Both the position numbers and the translations under genes were made by a program. From contig JAEYUG010000036.1 of the NCBI GenBank assembly GCA_023432805.1, forward strand, positions 1-64,000: a stretch of 64,000 nucleotides of DNA. Direction: 5' to 3'. This DNA is from Bacteroidota bacterium. Lineage in GTDB: Bacteria; Bacteroidota; Ignavibacteria; SZUA-365. Below the pieces are notes generated by a model that saw only the letters and a list, made by a program, of their open reading frames with translations, was not told the origin of the DNA and ran no database searches. Below are positions 28,293-35,774 of the stretch, piece by piece (the stretch's first letter is position 1; each line of letters begins with the position of its first letter).

Positions 28293-29123
28293 ATGACAGA
28301 GCTACGTTCACAGATCGATGATGCGCTGGTGATGATCCGTCGCCACACGGACGCACGGCCCGAGGTCGGGATCGTGCTCGGTACGGGACTCGGCCAGCTG
28401 GTCGACGAGATCGACGTCCAAACCGTGCTCGAATATGGCGACATTCCCCACTTCCCCCTGTCGACCGTGGAGTCGCACCATGGTCGGCTTGTGTTCGGTG
28501 CGTTGGGCGGAAAGGCCATCGTTGCCATGCAGGGTCGTTTCCACTTCTACGAGGGCTACTCGCTCCAGCAGGTGACCTTCCCCGTGCGCGTCATGCATGC
28601 ACTCGGTGCGCATACACTCATGACGTCGAATGCCGTGGGTGGGATGAACCCGCATTTCCGACGTGGCGACATCATGGTGATCGAAGATCACATCAACCTG
28701 CTCGGCGACAATCCCCTGATCGGACCGAATGACGACACGCTCGGACCCCGCTTTCCCGACATGAGCGAGCCATACAGCCATCGCCTGATCGCGCTTGCCG
28801 AGGAGATCGCCCTCGAGCACCGTCTGCAGCTTCGCAAGGGCGTCCTCGTTGCGGTGTCGGGACCCAGCCTCGAGACACGCGCAGAGTACCGCTTCCTGCG
28901 CGCGATTGGTGCAGACGCCGTCGGCATGAGTACGATTCCCGAAGTGATCGTCGGCGTGCACATGGGCATGCACGTGCTCGGCTTCTCCATCGTAACCGAC
29001 GAGTGTTTCCCCGATGCCCTCGCACCGGTCAACCTGCATGAAATGCTGAGCGCGGCCAATGCAGCCGAACCGAAGCTGCGGGCCATCATGAAAGGCGTGA
29101 TCACGCGCCTCGGTACATACTGA
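28293..29123 (+). CDS. Purine nucleoside phosphorylase (trimeric, PNP-II type)
   Basis: This 276-residue cytoplasmic enzyme cleaves purine nucleosides with phosphate to base and (deoxy)ribose 1-phosphate (salvage). Visible family blocks are GIVLGTGLGQL, the phosphate-site His/Arg in ESHHGRLVFG, MQGRFHFYEGY, TSNAVGGMNP, SGPSLETRAEYRF and GADAVGMSTIPEVIV. The base-recognition position that is Asn243 in the human enzyme reads Asp236 here (IVTDECFPD). It follows yggS by 27 bases. Confidence 0.94.
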   Translation: MTELRSQIDDALVMIRRHTDARPEVGIVLGTGLGQLVDEIDVQTVLEYGDIPHFPLSTVESHHGRLVFGALGGKAIVAMQGRFHFYEGYSLQQVTFPVRVMHALGAHTLMTSNAVGGMNPHFRRGDIMVIEDHINLLGDNPLIGPNDDTLGPRFPDMSEPYSHRLIALAEEIALEHRLQLRKGVLVAVSGPSLETRAEYRFLRAIGADAVGMSTIPEVIVGVHMGMHVLGFSIVTDECFPDALAPVNLHEMLSAANAAEPKLRAIMKGVITRLGTY

Positions 29124-29130
29124 GAGACCG

Positions 29131-29373
29131 ATGGATCAGCGTGACATCCGCGTCTTCGTGACCCTGCTGTTCGTTCTCGGCGCGATCGCATCACTCTGCG
29201 GGCTGTATCTTCTGCTCTATCGGACCTTCCCAGTCCCCGGCCCCTTGCCTGGTGACATCGATGTCCCGCTCCCCGGCGGCACCCTGTATCTCCCGATCGG
29301 ATCCTCGATCTTCATCAGCATCGTGCTGACGCTGATTGCTTCGTTCATCGAAGCGAAGACCACCAAGAAGTAA
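29131..29373 (+). CDS. DUF2905-family small membrane protein
   Basis: The protein has 80 residues with two predicted membrane helices (about 9-30 and 55-74) around a loop containing the family signature LPGDIDVPLPGGTLYLPIG. DUF2905 proteins are widespread and of unknown role. The gene sits seven bases after the phosphorylase and 15 bases before ileS, so it is part of the same transcript. Confidence 0.85.
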   Translation: MDQRDIRVFVTLLFVLGAIASLCGLYLLLYRTFPVPGPLPGDIDVPLPGGTLYLPIGSSIFISIVLTLIASFIEAKTTKK

Positions 29374-29388
29374 TTTCGCCACGACCGC

Positions 29389-32300
29389 ATGTATACTCCG
29401 CTTTCTGATCCAGTTTCCTATCCCGACATCGAGCGCGACGTGCTTGCCTTCTGGCACGAGCACGACATCTTCGACAAGAGCATCTCGACCCGTGACGCCG
29501 ATCGCAGCTTCACGTTCTACGAAGGTCCCCCGACCGTCAATGGACGACCCGGCATCCACCACGTCATGGCGCGCACGCTGAAGGATCTCGTCTGCCGATA
29601 CAAAACACTGCGCGGCTATCAGATTCACCGCAAGGCGGGATGGGATACGCACGGTCTTCCGGTCGAGATCGCGCTCGAGAAACAGCTCGACTTTTCGCAG
29701 AAGTCCGATATCGAACGATACGGCGTCGCCGCATTCAACACCAAGGCGCGTGAACTGGTGTACGGCCACATCGAGATGCAGGAGGGGTGGCGCACGCTGA
29801 CCGAACGCATGGGCTATTGGATCAACCTCGATGATGCGTACATCACCTGCACGAACGAGTACATCGAATCCGTCTGGTGGGCACTGTCGGAGTTTTATCG
29901 CAAGGGACTCATCTACAAGGGGTTCAAGATCGTCCCCCAGTGTCCGCACTGCGAAACGCCCCTCTCGTCGCATGAACTCGCTCTCGGCTATGCCGACGTG
30001 CGTGACCCGAACGTGTACGTGAAGTTCAAGCTGCGCGACGAGGATGCGAACATTCTCGTCTGGACCACCACGCCGTGGACGCTCATCTCAAACGTGGCGC
30101 TTGCTGTGCATCCCGATGTGACCTATGTGAAGATCCGCTCTGCCGAACACGGCGTGCTGTACCTTGCAAAGGAGCGGCTCTCGGTGATGACCGAAGAATA
30201 CGAGGTAATCGAGGACATGCCGGGCTCCGCGCTGCTCGGTCGCGAGTATGAACCGCTGTTTTCCTACGTTCCGGTCGACAGGAAGGCCTGGTACATCGTG
30301 GCGGGCTCCTTCGTCACGACGGCAGATGGATCGGGTGTGGTGCACATCGCACCTGCATTCGGTGTGGACGATTACGAAATGCTCCGCCAGTACGACCTGC
30401 CCTTCGTGCTGCCGGTCACACCAGGTGGCCGCTTCACCGACGAAGTCACCGATTTCAAGGGCAGGTTGGTCAAGACCCTGCAGTTCTCCACCCACCAGGA
30501 GGACGGTGTAGATCCCGACATCATCATCGCGCTCAAGCAGGCGGGCCGTATCTATCGTGCAAGTCGCGACTACCTGCACAGCTACCCTCACTGCTGGCGC
30601 TGCGACAATCCCCTGATCTACTACGCCCGCGACAGTTGGTACATCCGCACGACCGATTATGCACGGCGCATGATCGAACTCAACGACCAGATTAACTGGT
30701 GTCCACCTGAAGTCGGCACCGGCCGCTTCGGCAACTGGCTCGAGGAGAACAAGGACTGGAGCCTTTCCCGCGATCGCTACTGGGGCACACCGCTTCCGAT
30801 CTGGGTGTCGGAGGATGGCTCCGACATGTTCTGCATCGGTTCGGTGGATGAACTGATGCAGGGGTTCATCCTTCAATCCGACGGGACACGCGTGGCACCT
30901 GTGCGTGAGGACCTCGATCTGCACAAACCGTTCGTCGATGCGATCCTGTTCGAGCGCAACGGCATGATCTACCGCCGCACACCCGAATTGATCGACGTGT
31001 GGTTTGACAGCGGCGCCATGCCGTTCGCCCAGTACCACTATCCCTTCGAAAACAAGGAGTGGTTCGAGCACAACTTCCCTGCAGATTTCATCTGCGAGGG
31101 CATCGATCAGACCCGAGGCTGGTTCTACACGTTGCACGCGATTTCGTCTGCACTCTTTGACAAGCCAGCATTCAAGAACCTGATCGTCAACGAGTTGATC
31201 CTCGACAAGAGCGGGCAGAAAATGTCCAAGTCGAAGGGGAATGTCGTCGATCCCTTCGAGATCATCGGCACCTATGGCGCCGATGCCGCACGTTGGTACC
31301 TGGTGGTGAACAGTCCCCCCTGGCGTTCGACCTCGTTCAATGAGGGCGACATCGAAGGCATCCAGAAGAATTTCTTCCGCGCGCTCGTCAACACCTACCA
31401 GTTCTTCGCCCTCTATGCCAATATCGACATGTGGGATGGCTCCGGTGCTGAACTGCCGCTTGCAGACAGGCCGGAAATCGATCGATGGATCCTGACCGAA
31501 CTGGAAGCCCTCACGCACCGCTACATCGGGTTGATGGATGCGTACGACGTGACCCCGGCGGCACGGGCGATCTCGGATTTCACCGTGGACCAGCTCTCGA
31601 ACTGGTATGTGCGCCGCAACCGCCGCCGCTTCTGGAAGGGAGCGCTTTCCGACGACAAGGTCTCTGCATATCAGACCTTGCGCACCTGCCTGCTCCGCGT
31701 CACGCAGTTGATGTCACCGTTCGCGCCGTTCCTTTCCGAGCATGTGTATCAGAGCCTGCGCACCTCCGACCCATCGCTACCCGAGAGTGTGCACCTGACA
31801 CTGCTTGGGGAGGCGGGCGCTGTCGACGAGGCGCTCATCCGCAAGATGCACAATGCGCAGCGGGTCGTCTATGTCACGCGCGGACTCAGAGAAAAGACGC
31901 GTATCAAGACACGCCAGCCTCTGGCACGAATCCTCATCGCCACACATGACACCGCTGCGATTGCCGATATCGAGGCGATGCGCGAGCTGATCTGCGAGGA
32001 GACCAACATCAAGGACATCGAATTCGTCGATTCCGATTCCGACCTAGTGCGCAAGAGTGCGCGTCCGATCTTCAAGGCGATCGGTCCCAAGTACGGCAAG
32101 AGTGTCAACACCGTGGCCGGACGCATCAAGTCCTTCAACCGCGAAGAGATTCAGCAGCTTGAACGGGAAGGAACCATCACATTTGGAGTGGATGGCTCGG
32201 ATGTGACTGTGATCCGCGACGATGTGGAAATCGTGCATGAAGACATCCAGGGATGGACGATCGGTGCGGACAATGATCTGGTTGTCGCCCTTGACACGAC

Positions 32301-32586
32301 GATGAGCGAGGCGTTGATGGACGAAGGCCTGGCTCGCGAGTTTGTCAACCGCATTCAGAACTATCGCAAGGAACGCGGGTTCGAAGTCATCGATCGTATC
32401 GCAATACTCTACAGCACGAACGACGAGCGTCTGGCACGGGCCATTGCCGCCATGTCGGAGGCGATTCGCAACGAAACGCTTGCAGTCAAGATCATGAATG
32501 CTGATATTCCCGTTGGTGCTGGCAGTACTTTTGCGGTCAACGAGTTCGAATGTCGTGCCTACATCGCACTTGCACTTGCAGGGTAG
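29389..32586 (+). CDS. ileS: Isoleucyl-tRNA synthetase, type 2 (GXHH signature)
   Basis: The 1065-residue enzyme charges tRNA-Ile. The class I fold is clear: the ATP-site signature reads GIHH (residues 55-58, in GPPTVNGRPGIHHVMAR) in place of HIGH, and KMSKSKGN is near residue 611. The editing domain (WTTTPWTLISN) and anticodon-binding region (NWYVRRNRRRFWKGAL) are present. Length and C-terminal region fit the eukaryote-like IleRS2 class, known for low sensitivity to mupirocin. It lies inside the run yggS to rluD, directly before the DksA-like gene. No T-box is visible upstream. Confidence 0.96.
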   Translation: MYTPLSDPVSYPDIERDVLAFWHEHDIFDKSISTRDADRSFTFYEGPPTVNGRPGIHHVMARTLKDLVCRYKTLRGYQIHRKAGWDTHGLPVEIALEKQLDFSQKSDIERYGVAAFNTKARELVYGHIEMQEGWRTLTERMGYWINLDDAYITCTNEYIESVWWALSEFYRKGLIYKGFKIVPQCPHCETPLSSHELALGYADVRDPNVYVKFKLRDEDANILVWTTTPWTLISNVALAVHPDVTYVKIRSAEHGVLYLAKERLSVMTEEYEVIEDMPGSALLGREYEPLFSYVPVDRKAWYIVAGSFVTTADGSGVVHIAPAFGVDDYEMLRQYDLPFVLPVTPGGRFTDEVTDFKGRLVKTLQFSTHQEDGVDPDIIIALKQAGRIYRASRDYLHSYPHCWRCDNPLIYYARDSWYIRTTDYARRMIELNDQINWCPPEVGTGRFGNWLEENKDWSLSRDRYWGTPLPIWVSEDGSDMFCIGSVDELMQGFILQSDGTRVAPVREDLDLHKPFVDAILFERNGMIYRRTPELIDVWFDSGAMPFAQYHYPFENKEWFEHNFPADFICEGIDQTRGWFYTLHAISSALFDKPAFKNLIVNELILDKSGQKMSKSKGNVVDPFEIIGTYGADAARWYLVVNSPPWRSTSFNEGDIEGIQKNFFRALVNTYQFFALYANIDMWDGSGAELPLADRPEIDRWILTELEALTHRYIGLMDAYDVTPAARAISDFTVDQLSNWYVRRNRRRFWKGALSDDKVSAYQTLRTCLLRVTQLMSPFAPFLSEHVYQSLRTSDPSLPESVHLTLLGEAGAVDEALIRKMHNAQRVVYVTRGLREKTRIKTRQPLARILIATHDTAAIADIEAMRELICEETNIKDIEFVDSDSDLVRKSARPIFKAIGPKYGKSVNTVAGRIKSFNREEIQQLEREGTITFGVDGSDVTVIRDDVEIVHEDIQGWTIGADNDLVVALDTTMSEALMDEGLAREFVNRIQNYRKERGFEVIDRIAILYSTNDERLARAIAAMSEAIRNETLAVKIMNADIPVGAGSTFAVNEFECRAYIALALAG

Positions 32587-32623
32587 ACGCGACGGCGATC
32601 ATTTAGACAATGGAGTCGTCATC

Positions 32624-34102
32624 ATGGCAGTCACGCAGAAAAAAACCAGAACCAGCCCCGCCGGGACTGCCGCCGTTGCATCCGGCACGGTCGGGACATC
32701 GAAAGCACCATCCAATACTCGTACAAACGTGAAGAAGACCGCCTCACCCATCATGAAGAAGACCGCCTCCTCCCCGAAGGCATCCTCTGCGAAAACCGCC
32801 CCGACCAAGGCTGCGACCATGAAGACCGTTCCTGCAAAGGCAGCTGCGGCGAAGGCGGCTCCTGCGAAGGCAGCTCCTGCGAAGGCAGCTCTTGCAAAGG
32901 CAGCTCCTGCAAAGGCAGCTCCTGCAAAGGCAGCTCCTGCGAAGGCGGCTCTTGCAAAGGCAGCTCCGGCAAAGGCGACTCCTGCGAAGGCAGCTCCTAC
33001 GAAGGCGACTCCGGCAAAGGCGACTCCTGCGAAGGCAGCTCCGACGAAGGCAGCCCCGGCGAAAGGTGGTTCCAAGATTCCAGAGGCCAAAGTTGCAACG
33101 CCGAAGGGGAAAACGGACATGAAGGGAACACCAAAAGCGAAGGACAAGCCGGTCGCTGCGTCGCAGAAGACAGAGACGAAGAAGTCTACCGCAAAGGTGA
33201 AGCCCGAATCGACGTCGAAGTCGACAAAGGTGCAACACGAGCTGAAGTCGAAGCCCGTTTCCAAACCCGCCATCGAGAACAAGCCGAAGAAGGCTGCCAT
33301 CTCAGAGGTGAAGGCGGCTGCGAAGCGGGTGGCTGATGCGAAGCATGCTGTGCAGACGGATTCCGAGGCGAAGGTGAAGGCAAAGACGACGCCGAAGTCC
33401 ACGACGCCGGCGGTAGACAAGGTTGTGATCCAGAAACAGAAATCCGTTGGCAAGAAGTCTGCGCCAGCTGCATCCCAGGCAGATACAACTGTTTCTGCAG
33501 AAAGCAGGACCGCAGCAAAAGGTCGGACGAAAAAATCCGACGCACCGGTCCTGAGTGTCGATACCCAGGTGGAGGAAACAGCACCACGCAAGCGCAAGTA
33601 CACACGACGTTCCTCGAAGAAGATCGAGAAGCCAGTCGTGCAGGCTCGGTACAAGGGCCGCACACCGGTCGCATTCGGAAAGCGGCAGGAGGCTGCACCC
33701 GTACAAGCCCCCGCCAGTCTTGGTGTTCAATATCCTGCGTCGGATCTCGAGTACTTCCGCGAGATCATCAACGAGAAAATCCAGGACGCGATGGAGGAGC
33801 TTTCGAGCATCGAAGAGCGTTTGATGGATTCGGCAACCGGTGACTTCCACGAGGATGATGCCACATATTCGCTCCACATGGCCGAACAGGGCACCGACGC
33901 AATGGAGCGGGAGAAGGCGTTTCTTTTCGCACAGCGAGAGCGGAAGTTCATTTCGCATCTGAATGATGCACTTCAGCGCATCAAGAGCGGCAATTACGGT
34001 GTTTGCATCGCGTGCAGCAATCTGATCGAGAAGGGCAGACTCGAGGCGGTGCCGCATGCCCGCATGTGCGTCTCCTGCAAGAATCACTCGAAGGGTGAGT
34101 AG
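32624..34102 (+). CDS. Lys/Ala-rich (histone H1-like) domain fused to DksA/TraR zinc finger
   Basis: The product has 492 residues. The first ~375 are extremely basic and low in complexity, with 16 tandem AAPAK-type pentads (residues 69-148) and further Lys/Ser/Thr/Ala-rich parts, like bacterial H1/AlgP-type DNA-binding tails. The last ~120 residues are a DksA/TraR domain: a helical stretch (YFREIINEKIQDAMEELSSI, then GDFHEDDATYS, MEREKAFLFAQRERKF) and a four-cysteine zinc finger with Cys461, 464, 482 and 485. DksA-like proteins act on RNA polymerase, and the acidic HEDDA turn sits where the DksA coiled-coil tip lies. The basic tail should bind nucleic acid non-specifically. The gene lies between ileS and lspA. 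Confidence 0.9.
   Translation: MAVTQKKTRTSPAGTAAVASGTVGTSKAPSNTRTNVKKTASPIMKKTASSPKASSAKTAPTKAATMKTVPAKAAAAKAAPAKAAPAKAALAKAAPAKAAPAKAAPAKAALAKAAPAKATPAKAAPTKATPAKATPAKAAPTKAAPAKGGSKIPEAKVATPKGKTDMKGTPKAKDKPVAASQKTETKKSTAKVKPESTSKSTKVQHELKSKPVSKPAIENKPKKAAISEVKAAAKRVADAKHAVQTDSEAKVKAKTTPKSTTPAVDKVVIQKQKSVGKKSAPAASQADTTVSAESRTAAKGRTKKSDAPVLSVDTQVEETAPRKRKYTRRSSKKIEKPVVQARYKGRTPVAFGKRQEAAPVQAPASLGVQYPASDLEYFREIINEKIQDAMEELSSIEERLMDSATGDFHEDDATYSLHMAEQGTDAMEREKAFLFAQRERKFISHLNDALQRIKSGNYGVCIACSNLIEKGRLEAVPHARMCVSCKNHSKGE
32828..33067 (+). repeat. 15-bp tandem repeat (16 units) encoding AAPAK pentads
   Basis: Sixteen units of a 15-base repeat resembling GCAGCTCCTGCGAAG, with substitutions giving AP, AL, TP or PT versions of the pentad. 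The near identity of neighbouring units suggests recent expansion; unit number could vary between strains without changing the frame. Confidence 0.9.
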
Positions 34103-34113
34103 GGCTGGGACGC

Positions 34114-34725
34114 ATGCGAGTTCTGCTGATGACGTTCGCTGTCTTTCTGTGCGACCAGGTGACCAAGCTGGCGGTGCGAGGTATCGATCTCCCCGGCATA
34201 GGTCTGCATGTCGAGGGGATGTCATATGGCCAGTCCATCCCGCTGCTCGGTGACTGGCTCAAGATCACGTTCATCGAGAATCCGAACATGGCGTTCGGGC
34301 TGGACATTGGTGGCAAGTCGCTGCTGGCGGCATTCGCAATCATTGCCTCCCTCGGGATCGTGGTCTACCTCTACATGCATCGGAATGGTCCGACATTGTT
34401 ACGCGTCGCGCTTGCGCTCGTACTGGCCGGCGCGCTGGGGAATCTTGTGGATCGGGTGTTCTATGGTGTGTTGTTCGACTATGCATCCTGGTTCCAGGGG
34501 AACGTCGTTGATTTCATGGATCTCGATCTGTTTACACTCAATTTCGGAGCGAGTGCATTCAAGTTCTGGCCGATCTTCAATGTCGCTGATGCAGCAGTTT
34601 CAATTGGCGTTGTCATGCTCCTCCTCGCCAGCCGTCCGGTGAAGCATCCCGCTTCAGCAACCACAGCCTCTCCCACCTCATCACACGCGACCTCGGCATC
34701 TTCAGCGACGCCCCCGAAATCGTGA
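34114..34725 (+). CDS. lspA: Lipoprotein signal peptidase (signal peptidase II)
   Basis: This inner-membrane aspartyl protease removes signal peptides from lipidated prolipoproteins. The product has 203 residues, four membrane helices, an early VFLCDQVTKLAV block, and both catalytic aspartates: Asp113 in GNLVDRVFYG and Asp159 in FNVADAAVSIG. A Ser/Thr/Ala-rich tail of about 30 residues follows the last helix. It overlaps rluD by four bases. Confidence 0.95.
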   Translation: MRVLLMTFAVFLCDQVTKLAVRGIDLPGIGLHVEGMSYGQSIPLLGDWLKITFIENPNMAFGLDIGGKSLLAAFAIIASLGIVVYLYMHRNGPTLLRVALALVLAGALGNLVDRVFYGVLFDYASWFQGNVVDFMDLDLFTLNFGASAFKFWPIFNVADAAVSIGVVMLLLASRPVKHPASATTASPTSSHATSASSATPPKS

Positions 34726-35774
34726 CAGACGACCCGGCAACCGGCGACCTGCTCGTCGAGGATGGGGACGATGATGCGTTGTCCGGTATCGCCACCACCA
34801 CTGTGCACGTATTGCGCGCGGCTCCGCAGGCGGCACGCATTCGACTCGACCGCTTCATCGTGCGCAGCGTGGCCAATGCTTCGCGCACACGCGTGCAGGA
34901 GTTGATCGCGGCGGGTGGCGTGATGGTGAACGGTGCCGTGGTTCTCAAACCCGGACGCCTCGTGATGCCCGGGGATGCCGTGGTCTGCACGATCCCCAAG
35001 CCTCCACCACCAGACATCATCGCTGAAGACATCCCTCTCGACATCGTGTTCGAGGATGAGGATGTCATCGTCGTGAACAAGCCTGCAGGCATGGTGAGTC
35101 ATCCTGCCTACGGCAACTACACCGGAACGCTTGTCAACGCACTGCTCTGGCACACCGATGCGCTGTCTGTTTCACGCGGTGCGGAGCGCGCCGGGCTGCT
35201 GCACAGATTGGACAAGGACACCACTGGACTTCTCTGCGTGGCCAAGTCCGATATCGCCATGACGCGACTGGCCCGTCAGTTCTCCGAGCATACCGTCGAT
35301 CGCGAGTATCGGGCGATCGTCTGGGGCGCCTTTCCCGATCGACGCGGCAGCATCGACGTACCGATCGGCAGGCATCGGAGCGACCGCAAGAAGATGGCCG
35401 TGGTCGAAGACGGCAAGGAAGCCCGCACGGACTATGAGGTGCTGGAGGATTTCGGACCCCTTTGTCTGGTTCGGCTGCGACTGCATACGGGACGTACGCA
35501 CCAGATTCGCGTGCACATGGCGCACATGCGCCATCCTCTGCTCGGCGATCCGACCTATGGGGGACGACGCATTCTGTATGGTGCTGTAACCGGTCCCTAC
35601 AAACACTTCATCGAACAGCTGTTGACGCTTCTCCCACGTCAGGCCCTGCATGCCCGCACGCTCGGCTTCACACACCCGGTATCCGGTGCGCGAGTGCTTT
35701 TCGAAGCCCCTTTGCCCCGCGACATGGAACAGGCGCTCGAGATGCTGCGGGATTACTTCAACGGAGAACGGTAA
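34722..35774 (+). CDS. rluD: RluD-family 23S rRNA pseudouridine synthase
   Basis: The 350-residue enzyme converts uridines to pseudouridine in large-subunit rRNA. An S4 RNA-binding domain (about 40-95, RLDRFIVRSVANASRTRVQE) precedes the catalytic domain with LLHRLDKDTTGLL, where Asp164 is the catalytic residue, then RTHQIRVHMAHMRHPLLGDP. The GTG start overlaps the lspA stop (34722-34725). RluD, RluC and RluA are close, so the exact target is uncertain. Its 3' end overlaps the converging T9SS protein gene by 17 bases. Confidence 0.9.
   Translation: MTDDPATGDLLVEDGDDDALSGIATTTVHVLRAAPQAARIRLDRFIVRSVANASRTRVQELIAAGGVMVNGAVVLKPGRLVMPGDAVVCTIPKPPPPDIIAEDIPLDIVFEDEDVIVVNKPAGMVSHPAYGNYTGTLVNALLWHTDALSVSRGAERAGLLHRLDKDTTGLLCVAKSDIAMTRLARQFSEHTVDREYRAIVWGAFPDRRGSIDVPIGRHRSDRKKMAVVEDGKEARTDYEVLEDFGPLCLVRLRLHTGRTHQIRVHMAHMRHPLLGDPTYGGRRILYGAVTGPYKHFIEQLLTLLPRQALHARTLGFTHPVSGARVLFEAPLPRDMEQALEMLRDYFNGER

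Noticed and set aside
30088..31518. 476-codon minus-strand frame opposite ileS
   Set aside because: Shadow of ileS; no recognisable domain or ribosome site.
32828..33067. Direct repeat array as a CRISPR candidate
   Set aside because: Units are contiguous 15-mers without spacers and lie inside a reading frame.
32599..33663. Minus-strand frame with striking Ala/Gly/Phe repeats opposite the Lys/Ala tract
   Set aside because: The apparent AFAGAAFAG repeats are the complement of the 15-bp coding repeats of the DksA-fusion gene.
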